Assembly: GCA_013368445.1 (NCBI GenBank)
Contig: JAACJO010000013.1
Coordinates: forward strand, 930,001 to 994,000
DNA length: 64,000 nt
DNA from: Leucocoprinus leucothites
Lineage: Eukaryota; Basidiomycota; Agaricomycetes; Agaricales; Agaricaceae
Direction of reading: 5' to 3'
A program made the translations under genes and the position numbers. Position 1 is the first letter of the stretch; each line of letters begins with the position of its first letter. Shown here in pieces: positions 33,977-44,287 of this stretch. The notes beneath the pieces are model-generated. The model was given only the letters and a program-made list of their open reading frames with translations. It searched no databases and was not told the origin of the DNA.

Positions 33977-34883
33977 ATAACGTACATGTGATCTAGCCGA
34001 AGTCGACCTAGAATACTTGACCACGCGCTAAATAGTGATAATCAAGTCGTGTCTAGTTTGAACTTCGTAGGTTTGAACAAAAACCGCCAATAGACTCGAT
34101 CGACGTAGCGTACGCTAGGCGACCATATCTGATTTAATCCTGACACTTTTTTCCGCTCCCCTGTAGCTCGATACACAAACCTGGACCTAGATCAGTTTAA
34201 CCTCTCCTTTACCATGTTTCTGTACCAGAATTTCTCCCAGATGTAGATTCCAGAGCGGCGGCCTCGCCTCTTACCATCAGACGTGCGCCATCAATGTCTG
34301 ATGATGCGTTTTTCAACTTTCCTCCGGCAATCTCAAAGATTACCACTGAAAACCCATTGTCTTCGCGAACTTTTATTTCTTCGTATGAAGCTAGCTACTT
34401 GGTGATCTGTCCACATCTCATCATGGGGTTAAGCAGTTTTGCCGGCCGCGACAGTGACTGTTGATTAATTGATTTCTGATGGCCTTACTCGGGATAACTT
34501 AGAGGTGTACTACTGCTAGTAGGTTAAAGAATTTCAACGGTCGTGAGTAGAAAGGGATGGTGATCAACAGGCGGGCCGGGGTGGAGTGATAGATAGCTTC
34601 GCTCGTCGCTGAGCTTACCTGCAGACGACGAAGAACGTGTTTGGTCTCGGCGATAGCCTGGGGGATTCGACAGGCTATCCAGCCGGACATTTTTTTCCCG
34701 ATGAATGCTCTCATTATCTGGGTGTATTTATCATGTGTACAGGAACCATGAATTGAGAGGACGGATGCAAGCCACTGTGAATTGGGCTACTTTTTACCTC
34801 GAGGGTCTTGTAACTCGGCTGGCATCCCTATCGCTTTCTGCAGTCGGATATGGATGAAATATCACATGACCGAGAAGAGAAAA
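33977..34883. other. Intergenic between genes C and D (convergent 3' ends)
   Basis: About 900 bases between convergent genes. Only short frames; nothing recognised. Confidence 0.35.
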
Positions 34884-36028
34884 TTAACATACCGCTTTGG
34901 TTTCCTTTGCGCCCTTGCTACCACCGGTCAAGAGTGAGAGAAGTCTCGAGAAAGTAGAACCCCTCAACGTTTCAGCATCGCTAAAAGTTTGGTCGAACTC
35001 CCGCTTGAGCTTGTCGTATTCTTTTCGCAGATCCTTCTTGAGTTGCTTGTCGTTTGACTTTTCTACTTGGGCGAGTACGGTCTTCATCTTCTCCTTCTGC
35101 CCCAATAGCCTCCTTTGATAATCGTTGTAGAGTGACTGGCCAGCATGAGTCTCAAAGAGGGCGGTCTTGTTGTCGACCCTCTCTTCTTGTAGCAGGACAA
35201 TGCTGTCGTCGGCTGTTTTACCCTTCGCCAAGTTTCTCTCCATCTTCAGGCGCTCGTTTGCTACCGCTTTAATAATACTCCACGCTTCTCGATTAGTAGC
35301 CACCCTCAGAGCATCGACACGCGATCCTTTTTCGATGAGCGGCCTCCAGTAGACATCTTTGAGCTCCCGCTCCCTTGCTTCACCAACTGCTTGTTGGCCC
35401 ATGAGCCTCTCCCACATAGTTGTAACCAGGATGACCCTAGACGCCGCTGGCTCGCCGCATAGCTCTGCAAATGTGCGGAGGTTCATGTATGACTTGCCGT
35501 ACATACGATTATCGGTGATACGGTGCAGGTAAATGAGTCCACTGAGCTTGAGATGGCGCTTGTATCTATGTTTAGGTTCTCAGTGCGCTGTTTTTAAAAC
35601 AGGACTTAATGGGCCTACGTCTTCTTCAGCCAGTCGCTGATCAAGGTTAGGATTTGCATGTCGGTCCTCGTGGCATCATCAAAGCCAGGGGTATCGACGA
35701 GAACAATGCTCCTCTTTGGGTCGTCGGGGTATGGTACCCGAGTGGCTTCAATGTCCTGCGTTACGGATTTCGTCGTGTTTTGAGCACGTTGACCTGGTTG
35801 ATTAGTGAGGAGGTCAATGAACTAGGTATGTGAGCGTTTGGTTTGTATCGGTGCAGTGTCGATGAACGCACAAAACTCTTTCCAGATCCGGTTGGACCCA
35901 TAAATCTACATAAAATCAGAGACCTTTGTCAATACAACAAGTTCCTAGAAGAATGCGGTGGTCCTGACGTACGCGATAATGATGTCGTCATCTCGAACAC
36001 TCTTAGTAGCGTCGATATTTTCTACCAT
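34884..36028 (-). CDS. AIG1-like P-loop GTPase, gene D (divergent single G domain)
   Basis: ATG at 36028 (MVENIDATKSVRDDDIIIA) is followed by the 34-nt P-loop exon 35872-35905. Here it encodes FMGPTGSGKSF, so the usual final Thr is Phe. The next exon has FIDLLTNQPGQRAQNTTKSV and G3 VLVDTPGFDDATRTDMQILT. After another intron come LSGLIYLHRITDNRMYGKSY, VILVTTMWERLMGQQAVGEA and a long charged coiled coil (RLLGQKEKMKTVLAQVEKSN; LKKDLRKEYDKLKREFDQTF). The C-terminus SLLTGGSKGAKETKAVC ends at a TAA; the sequence AAAGCG|GTATGT just before it is a fair donor, so one more exon could follow. The sequence is the most divergent in the cluster and resembles the widespread mushroom family more than genes C or E. 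It sits at the centre of the inverted C/E pair. Confidence 0.72.
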
Positions 36029-37163
36029 AGTTTATACGAACTTAGGTGAAAGGTGGAAGTGAGCGGTGAACACAACAGGTTTTTTTTATTCTCGTCTGGC
36101 TAACTTTAGCGGCCCGGCGAACGCCTCATGGGTCAAAGCTACAGTAGGATACCATGCGGCCTCACTGATGTCCAAAAACTATCCGACAGGATCAATGCGG
36201 ACACACGGTAGTCCAAATCTCTACTACATTTGCGATACAAGCCTTACAAGCTGTTGCCTCGACATTATCGCATGGATGCAAAGCTGTCCTCGCGGATCCT
36301 GTTCCGATCAGTCTGCGATCACAAAAGACGTTCGCGATGCTCTGACACTTAGTGCCACAAACAAGGAGGCCCTCAATCAAAATTATTGGTCACTGTTTTG
36401 AAACACTGGTGCGGGATGGAATGTTGTATTTCACACAAAACATTGGTCGTCGCTCATACCTGGTCATACCTGGTTGGGGACCGAAGTCGCATTGAACATG
36501 ATCAGCCTAATCCCCAATATTGAACGGTTTCTATGATACATGAAAAGTATCAGGGGGATTGAAACGCATTGAGTATGCATCCAGGCAAGGGCAAGGACAC
36601 CGGGTCTTGCTTGCGTATCAGCGCTCGCGGAGAAAATAGTTCGGGAGAAGATTGGTTGTCACGTTGTAGCGGCATTGATTTATCCGATACCATACAAACG
36701 GCCACGAGTTCACCTCGCTTTCACCTCGCTGCACTTTCATACGCATTGGCCCAAATGACGATGATGGCCTGCATTGGATTGAAAGATGTGCGAACAAGGA
36801 GCGAGGGCAATCAAGGGCAATCTATGTATGTATTACGAGAAGTGCCAGAAGTGCATAACCTTGGATGGCCGTCCCTTCCGGTGGCCTTGAAACCACAAAG
36901 GTTGGAGAGCAATTGACCAGAATTAACTTCAAGTAGGGGACTGATCATATAGTAACTAACAGTTGCTGGATGATGTAGGTAACTAAAAGATATTGTAACT
37001 AGTATTACTAGTTCGAATTTCAGTAACAGCAAAATCAGACAAACCATGAGGAATCCGACGACCGTCAAATACCGGCCGGCAGGGAATAACTAAGCGGAGT
37101 TCACAGTTAAGGCAAGGTCTCCGTTACCTTAGAGCGCTTGTTACATGTTCACGTTAACACAGA
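36029..37163. other. Intergenic between genes D and E
   Basis: About 1.1 kb. The plus-strand frames at 36066-36401 and 36569-36916 lack splice support and family resemblance. Nothing recognised. Confidence 0.35.
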
Positions 37164-38194
37164 CTAAGATGCAAAGCTGTCTAAGAAAAAGCTCACCCGT
37201 ATCTTGCTGAACACTTGTGACGGAAGGGATCGTGGCTTGAGCGTGATAATGTCTCGCTCGTTCTCCTCTTTTGCCCTCTGCAACCTATCGAGCTTAATGG
37301 ATAACTCGACATCCAATCCAGCGGAGCTTTTGAGATCCTGCTTCAGCTGTTTCAGTTGCTTGCTTTGCTGCTGGACTAGTTGATTCAAAATAGCACGAAG
37401 GTGCTGACCGGCTTGTGTGTTTGGCAGGGGCTTCAACTCGCGCACCAACTCCTTCTGTATCTGGACGACCTGCTCAAGAAGTCGCTCCCGCTTTTCGCGC
37501 TCGGCAATAACAATTTTGTTGACGATCGCCTCTGCTGAACCCAAGGTCTTGTCGAAGCGGCAAACCTTTGAACCCCAGGCAATCATTCGTCTCCAATCGC
37601 TGGCCTCGAGCGTTTTCTGGCGATAAACGCAGGGCCAATAAGCGGCATCACGTTCGCCGGGCCACATCGTCGTTGTGAGGATCACCCTGTCGCAAAACCC
37701 CCTGCCACAGAGCTTCTGGAACATTTCGAAGCTCTTCTGAATGGTATCCACTGGTGTTCCAATGTTCGTGATGGGATACAGGTAGATGAATCCAGATATT
37801 CTTCGCAAATCGGCCGACTCGCGAGTTTTATAGTCGCTTAATCCCCTGAACTCGGTTAAGCACAACACCAATCATACAGTAATCACATAAATGATCACAT
37901 ACGTATCCTTAAACCATTTAGCAATTGTCGCCAGGGTCTGCAGATCCGTTTTTCCTGCACGGCCGAATCCAGGGGTATCGACGAACACGACATTTGTGTT
38001 ACTAGGCCCACGGAAGGAGATTCGGAGGGCGCTGACCTCCCCGGTAGCAGATTGTTGCTCTCCGGCTCCAACGTGGTTGTGGGGTGCACCCGCGACGGTT
38101 TGAATGAACTATTAACATACAGAGATCAGCGCTGAAAGGCCAACTGAGACTATCTCTTACCGTACTCTTGCCTGCCAGCGGCGGTCCCATGACG
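37164..38194 (-). repeat. G-domain module E3 (counterpart of C3)
   Basis: P-loop VMGPPLAGKST; shortened switch-I area GAPHNHVGAGEQQSATGEV; divergent G3 VFVDTPGFGRAGKTDLQTLA; ISGFIYLYPITNIGTPVD; VILTTTMWPGERDAAYW. The AWGSKVCRFDKT segment and coiled-coil tail match C3. Confidence 0.7.
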
Positions 38195-40209
38195 CTGAGG
38201 ACAAATCAGAAAGGGTCTTAGGCTAGGCCTGAACGCAACTTACACAATTATCATGTCGTCTTCCAACAAGTCGCGAGCACTGATGGGCATGACCTTGTCA
38301 ATGTTCGTGAAATCAAACTCCTTGAATAGACGAGGAGGTGGAAATTTCTCTCTTTTCAACAAGTTCCGAATCTTACGAATGTATTCTCCTGCTTGGGTTT
38401 CCCATAAGGATTTCGACATTAACTCTAGCTGTATCCGCATCATGGGCTGCTCCTGGTTCCTATTTTCGATTTCCACAATCTCGTTGACGAGTTTCTCGAC
38501 CGAATGCAAGGTCTTCGTGAAGCGGGAAACCTTCGAACCCGATTTGATCATAATTCCCCAGTGATTGTCTTTGAGTTCCTGCTCGCGCTTCTCGTACTCT
38601 TTTTTCAGCTCGAGACTGTAAGCGGGGTTGTTTTCATCGGGCCACATTGTCGTTGTGAGGATGACCCTCTTGTAGAAGTCTTCGCCACAAAGTTTCTTGA
38701 ACAATTCGAAGTTCACCGCAACGCTGCCGGAAAAGCGGATGTCCGTGATACGGTGCAGATAGAGGATTCCAGATACTCTCCCATCCTTGCCAGTTCTGGA
38801 GTTTATCGATCCTCTAAGCCAAGGTTGAGCACGTATCAGAAAGGCTTAGCAGCTCACGCACGTAGCATCAAGCCAATTGACAATTGTTTCAAAAATTTCG
38901 ACTTCGTGAGCGTATGTGTCATCAAAACCAGGAGTATCGACAAGAACGATGTTCGGCTTGTCGCCGCCTTTGAACATGAGCCTGAGCGCGCTCACTTCAA
39001 TCGTGGCTGATCCTAGTTGGTGCCCGACCTCGTTGGTACGGTAGTGTTCCTCCACGGCTGTTTGAATGAACTACAGGCGAGCACGAATTAACACCAAACA
39101 GAAGAGTCAACTACAATCATTCTACTCACGGTACTCTTCCCCACACCTGTTGGACCCATAACACTAAACGCAGCTTAGACGCAGTTCTCATTAAGTTCGA
39201 ACGCAACGTACACTATTACGATGTCATCATCCTTTAGCTCGTGAGCGGTAACGGGTATAACCTCAATTAAACGGCTGCACAATATATTAAGTGAATAAAG
39301 AAAGGTCCTCTGAGCAATAAGAAATTAGTTTTTACCTGCGTTCGGTTTTGACAATCAAATTAACGATTTCTTGAGCCGATCGTGAGGTCCCAGTAAAGCG
39401 GCGAGCTTCTGAGCCCAAGGTAATCATATCTTGCCAGTGTCTGACCTTGAGTGTTTGTTCGCATGTCTCGTATTCTCTTCGAAGCTCGAGACTGTAACCG
39501 GGACTACCTTCATTGGGCCACATCGTCGTTGTGAGGATAATTCTTTTGTAAAATTCCTCAGGACAGAACTTTTTGAACAGCTCGAAGTTCTCCGCGACGC
39601 CGCCTGCGAAACGGTTGTCCGTAATGCGGTGCAGATAGAGAATCCCAGATACTTTCCGCAAAATGGTATTCTCCTTTGTCGTAGAGTTGCTTGTTCCCCT
39701 GAACATAGGATGAGTATGGGTAATAGAAATAACTAAATTCACGCACGCAGCATTAAGCCAGTTTACAACTGGTAAAAGGGTACTGTAGCCGATTTGATGT
39801 TCATTGCGAGATCCGGGGGTATCGAGAAGCACAAGGTTTGGTTTGTCATTGTCCCTGAACGTGATTCGAAGAGCGCTAACTTCATTTGCAGCGGTTTGTA
39901 AATCGTGGTTAACTACATTTCCCATGTAGTGTGCTCCCACGACTGTTTGGATGAACTAGGCATACAAAATTCAGTAGCAGTGAAAGTCAGTAGCAGTGAA
40001 AGTCAGTAGCAGTGGGGAGAAAATAATGATCGCTCACCGTGCTTTTACCTGTACCCGGTGGCCCCATGAGCCTGAAGGCTGGTCAGAAGCGGTCCCATGT
40101 GCTTAAGCTCAACCTACAGAATAAGCATATCATCCCCGTTCAGTTCGTGGGGACCGACAGGCACGACTTCGTCAATGTGGTCGAAGTTACGATCACTGAG
40201 CATATGCAT
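37164..40209 (-). CDS. Three-module AIG1-like P-loop GTPase, gene E
   Basis: Inverted, colinear relative of gene C with modules E1-E2-E3 and no fourth. ATG at 40209 (MHMLSDRNFDHIDEVVPVGP) corresponds to the gene C start region (MHMFGDRNFDRIDKVVPVVP). P-loop exons are at 40038-40071 (LMGPPGTGKST), 39130-39163 (VMGPTGVGKST) and 38161-38194 (VMGPPLAGKST), each 34 nt. Linkers VIPVTAHELKDDDIVIV and VMPISARDLLEDDMIIV join the modules in frame. The third module has the long coiled-coil tail (LEQVVQIQKELVRELKPLPN; LVQQQSKQLKQLKQDLKSSA) and ends KIRVSFFLDSFAS at the TAG 37164-37166. The end is uncertain: CGG|GTGAGC is a good donor at the position where gene C has CCG|GTGAGA, and splicing to ATCTTAG would give only a few different residues. 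Function is unknown. Confidence 0.7.
38240..39163 (-). repeat. G-domain module E2 (counterpart of C2)
   Basis: P-loop VMGPTGVGKST; AVEEHYRTNEVGHQLGSATI; near-canonical G3 VLVDTPGFDDTYAHEVEIFE; VSGILYLHRITDIRFSGS; VILTTTMWPDENNPAYSLEL. The tail SLWETQAGEYIRKIRNLLKR and RLFKEFDFTNIDKVMPI is very similar to C2, the closest pair between the two genes. Confidence 0.7.
39350..40071 (-). repeat. G-domain module E1 (counterpart of C1)
   Basis: P-loop LMGPPGTGKST; switch-I area VVGAHYMGNVVNHDLQTAAN; strongly divergent G3 VLLDTPGSRNEHQIG; VSGILYLHRITDNRFAGG; IILTTTMWPNEGSPGYS, which matches WPNESSPGYS of C1. Short tail SAQEIVNLIVKTERR. Confidence 0.7.
39971..40014. repeat. 16-bp tandem repeat inside the first post-P-loop intron of gene E
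   Basis: Unit TCAGTAGCAGTGAAAG occurs at 39971-39986 and 39987-40002, with a third partial copy to 40014. It lies within the intron 39956-40037. Read on the transcribed strand each unit contains ACTGACT/CTGCTACTGA, which resembles branch-point sequences, so it may simply multiply branch-site candidates. Confidence 0.75.
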
Positions 40210-42875
40210 GATGACAGGATTATGGGGCCACGGTCAACCCAGGAATTCAAGAAACAGGACGACCGTGTTTCGAATCGTGGCATTTATAGCTTATCTGGTG
40301 GATGTTCGTTCTGCTTGATGTCCATCGATAAACAGATGGGTAGTCATTCCAATTAGGTGTGACATGCTGTTAAAGACAGCACAGTTCGTATGAACATGTC
40401 GGATAGCCTGGCTGGGAAAGACGAATTCATAGCAACTATTGGAACAGAGTAGCTCGTACGTATGTATCATACTGCAGAGTAGATGGACATAATCACCAGT
40501 GATTAAGCTTCAGACCGTTCTGTCTGTATAGATATCGGAGGATATCGGGCATGGGCAGATTTTGAACACCATAAACGGATCGATCCTACCAGGCATATGC
40601 TGGGCGAGGATTAAGCCCAAGACCCTAAGCGTTTAAGTGGTCTCTCGGTCACGTGATTGGATAGAATGACTGCTAGCTCCTTGTAAGTCTGGGTCTGAAT
40701 GAAGATCTGAACCTCGGCTCAGGTTACGTTCTCGCCGGCCTCGTCCCAACGGCTCGCTCTGCGCTTGCTTGACACTGCGTTCGATTTTTGGGCCCTCAAG
40801 GCCTCGCCTTTGGCTGGGAATTTTGCATAAGAAGAGGCTTACCGACTCCGAAGGCGGAGCTCCAGTTAAGGTTCAAACGTTTACGACACGTGTCCTTTGG
40901 TTTGGAGATCGCCGTGCCTTGTTTGCTTGCCTTCCTCCCTACTCGCTTTCTGACATTCAAATGGCATTAACATATTGCACGTGCCTGTCGTCACCCGGGG
41001 ATTAACAAAAATTCTTTTTGAATTTTGGTCAGCATATTTCAAGCGATCTCTTCTCTTAAACTCCGCCACTCGGGAAAACTGCACTCTATGAAACAGTAGA
41101 TCGAATCTCGTTGCGCGGCGTGTATCAGCACCATATCCATTAGTCTTCCAGAATCTCCATTACGCCGCAAGGGAGTGATAATGTTCGTCAGCATCGATCA
41201 CATACTGACATGATTCTTCCATGAGGCTTTGGCAGTGCTAACCTCGAGGCCGGGGCTTCGTGAACAACGTCTGTTCTAGAGCACGGGTGATGTTTCCGAC
41301 ACGTCGAGAGTTAGCTCGTTAGAGTCTATCTGCATTTGGCGCATAGTTCGAAGCTCCGCATAATGAGGAACATAGCAAACTTTCGATATCCCAAGAAACT
41401 CACACTCAGGACGCCCTATCCTCCTTGCAACTATATTCCTTCCATCAGCATTTCTGCCAGGCCATGATGAAAGCTATGCACGACCTCAGGAAATAATACA
41501 TCAAGTGTTCTTTTGCATTTGTTGGTTCTACCGATGATTCATAGCGAAAATTGGCAGCCAAAGAGTCGGTGACAGGGCGAAGAGCTCTTGAAGGGAGCGA
41601 TTACTATCGTCCTCAGGGCTTGGAGTGCTACATAAAGTGACAGGGCCCTTTGCTAAAATTAGGAGACATTGAATCGCCTAGCTGAGAGTGCAGCGCAACA
41701 AGAACCCGAGAGCTGGCGCCCTCAAGTCAACTCTACGAACATCCTAAAAGATCGAAAACAGTTACCTGGCCCATCCTGACTGTCAGCCTGCAACCCCACC
41801 GACAGAAATCAGGCCGATAGGTGCCGGAATGAATTGACCCTGATGCTAGGACACTGCCTGGTGCTGCTTTATGTGGAATGAAAACGTGGTCCGGGTACAA
41901 GCTGGTCAATACCCTATCTTCTACCCAACATTATCATTATATATATTCTCACACGCGATTTACATTAACTGCTTCAACCAAGGACTTCTCCGATACCTTT
42001 TTCCTAGGCGCAGCCCAATTTACTTATACAATCCATGCCTTTTGGCGGTAAAGTTCAAACCTGATTTACCTGTTTCCTTTGCCTCAAGTGTGAGCATGAA
42101 TAAGCGCCCTCCGCCGACAGGTGTTTAGCGGCTCCCCAGTGTTCCGGGACCGACCTTGGTAGTGGATCGCAGAGCAGGGGAAGTTAATTTCGCCGTGGAA
42201 AAGTAACTACCGTTGATCATACGAGGCTAGAGGGATGACAATTTGAAGGCGTTATCCAAGACCATCAATCTTTCATGACCCCTACTACTTGATTACCGTT
42301 GGAGGGATATATGCAGGACAAGCCAGTAATATGTGCGCCTAGACTCGGCAAGGACGCAAAGACCTGAGGCCGAAACAATCTCATGACCGTTAAAGGCCCG
42401 GATCAAACGTCCGTGATAAAGACGATAACCAACATCCCCCGACACTCGTCGGCGAGGAGAACACGAGGACGGCGAGTTACTACATTCAAATTCTTTCCCA
42501 GAATTTCGCTCAGGGCCAGAGTCTCAAAATTTTCTATTTCAACTTCATGCTGTCTTTTAACTAAGGACAAGGCTACTCCGAATTGGAGCTCTTATCCGTT
42601 GCTAACAAATCGTACTATTGTGCTCGCCGAAACGAGACCCTATACTTCAAACAAGACGAACATAGCCTCGGGACAAGAGTGACTTGCGTCACAACACCTT
42701 GTATCGGTGAATTTCATTTATCGATAGATCTATGCACCTACCCGATCCAGGACATCGGACTAACAAAAAGCCTGCTGCCTCGAAGCACTGGTATCCCCTA
42801 TTGCACTTCTAGCCTCTCATTTCTGTTCTCCCTTACCACCTCCCTCCCCTCTCCGCCCCACGAATTTGTAACAGA
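40210..42875. other. Intergenic, divergent region between genes E and F
   Basis: About 2.7 kb, the longest gap in the GTPase cluster. Only short frames, with no splice-supported continuity. It contains the promoters of both flanking GTPase genes. Confidence 0.4.
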
Positions 42876-44287
42876 ATGCCAAAACTTCCTGGGTTTCATC
42901 AATCCTCCACACCCAAAAATCGAGACAACACGGGAAGATGGGTCGAATCTGGTTTCTTCGAGCGAAAGTGGGAAGAAATATCTGGTGTCGAAACCGTGCC
43001 AAACACCAGAAGTCTGAACAAGGAGGATCTCATTATTGCGTAAGGCAAAGACGTTGACTCGTTTCAACTCAGTCTTATTGATATAGGGCAGTATCATGGG
43101 GCCGACCGGAGCTGGAAAGAGCACGGCAAGCACTGGTCAACTCTTGCTGGAACTCTAACCTGATGAGTCCAATAGCTCATACAAACAGTGACGAAAGAAT
43201 TTGGCTACGATGCTGGCGAAGTCGGCCACACATTACATTCAACTACAAGCCGAGTCTCTGCTCTTCGCATCAAATTCTCGGATAACATAAATGTTGTCTT
43301 AGTTGACACCCCGGGATTTGACGACACGAACCGCTCTGACCTGGATATCCTTGGGACCATCGCGAATTGGTTCAAAGCTATGTGCGTTCAGCCGTCAATG
43401 TAAAACTCGTCTTTTGCTTATGGAATTCAAGTCCCGACGGGGAAGGGGCGCTTTCAGGAATTGTCTACCTGCATCGCATTACTGATCCCCGTATGACAAG
43501 TACAGTTGTGAAGAACTTCGAAATGTTTCAGAGACTCTGTGGTAAACACTTCTGCAAAAAGGTCGTTCTCGCAACCACCATGTGGCCAGACGTAAAAAGT
43601 CAGCAACCTGAGGGAAATGCTTCACCGACCACCATGGACTCGTCATTGTCCAATCCCCCAGAACTTGTCGCCCGAGAGCGAGACCTTATCAAGAATTATT
43701 GGGATCCAATGATTCAAATGGGCTCAACGCATTTTCGATTCAGGCGCACACAAGAGACGGCTTGGATCATTTTCAACCACCTCTTTCGCATTCAATCCGA
43801 AGACCGCTGGGCTCACCTTGTACGCATACAAGAGGAGCTTGTGGAACAGAAGAAGGATATTCCTAAAACTGAAGCTGGTCAACGTCTTCATGGTCTCATG
43901 CAGGAGGTAGTCGCAACGCAGGCTAAGGTGATCAGCCAGCTGAAAGAAGAACTACTCAAATCAGTGAACCAAGATCCAACAGTCGTAAGCGCGCTTTTGG
44001 AGGAGCTCAAAAGTTTGCGGGAGGCGAGGAAGGCGGCTAAGAGGGACATGGATGTATTGGATCCGTCAATTTTGAAAGACATCCGACGTTTGATCACAAG
44101 TAAGGGTTGGACAACTTGTTATCCCTCTGCACCACTGACAGTCAAACAGATCTTAGGAATAGACTCGGATCTAACACACCCAAATCGCCGATTAAAGGAT
44201 CAGGAGATGGTGCTGAAGAGTCACCGCTCCGAGTCACTCATCAAGCTCCTGACTGTGCCGATCCCCAGGGCCAATAATCACTACTAG
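42876..44287 (+). CDS. AIG1-like P-loop GTPase, gene F (single G domain)
   Basis: ATG at 42876 (MPKLPGFHQSSTPKNRDNTG) begins a short basic N-terminus ending in LNKEDLIIA. The 34-nt P-loop exon 43092-43125 encodes IMGPTGAGKST and is followed by a GC-AG intron (43126-43175, donor ACG|GCAAGC). Then come LIQTVTKEFGYDAGEVGHTL, G3 VLVDTPGFDDTNRSDLDILG and, after an intron from GTGCGT, LSGIVYLHRITDPRMTST, VVLATTMWPDVKS (the first Thr is Ala) and a 20-residue Ser/Asn/Pro insertion not seen in the others. The coiled-coil tail (HLVRIQEELVEQKKDIPK; EVVATQAKVISQLKEELL; LKSLREARKAAKRDMDVL) is of the A/B/C4 type. The stop is the TAG at 44285-44287. Confidence 0.77.

Noticed and set aside
36066..36916. Plus-strand frames between genes D and E
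   Set aside because: No splice support, no conserved motif, and low-complexity chance composition.
42390..42860. Plus-strand frames just upstream of GTPase gene F as extra 5' exons
   Set aside because: The ATG at 42876 already gives a complete N-terminus comparable with genes A, B and D; the upstream frames show no conserved sequence.
17472..44287. Reading the GTPase repeats as a transposable element
   Set aside because: No terminal repeats, reverse transcriptase, transposase or target-site duplications; each module has conserved introns, which argues for gene duplication at the DNA level.
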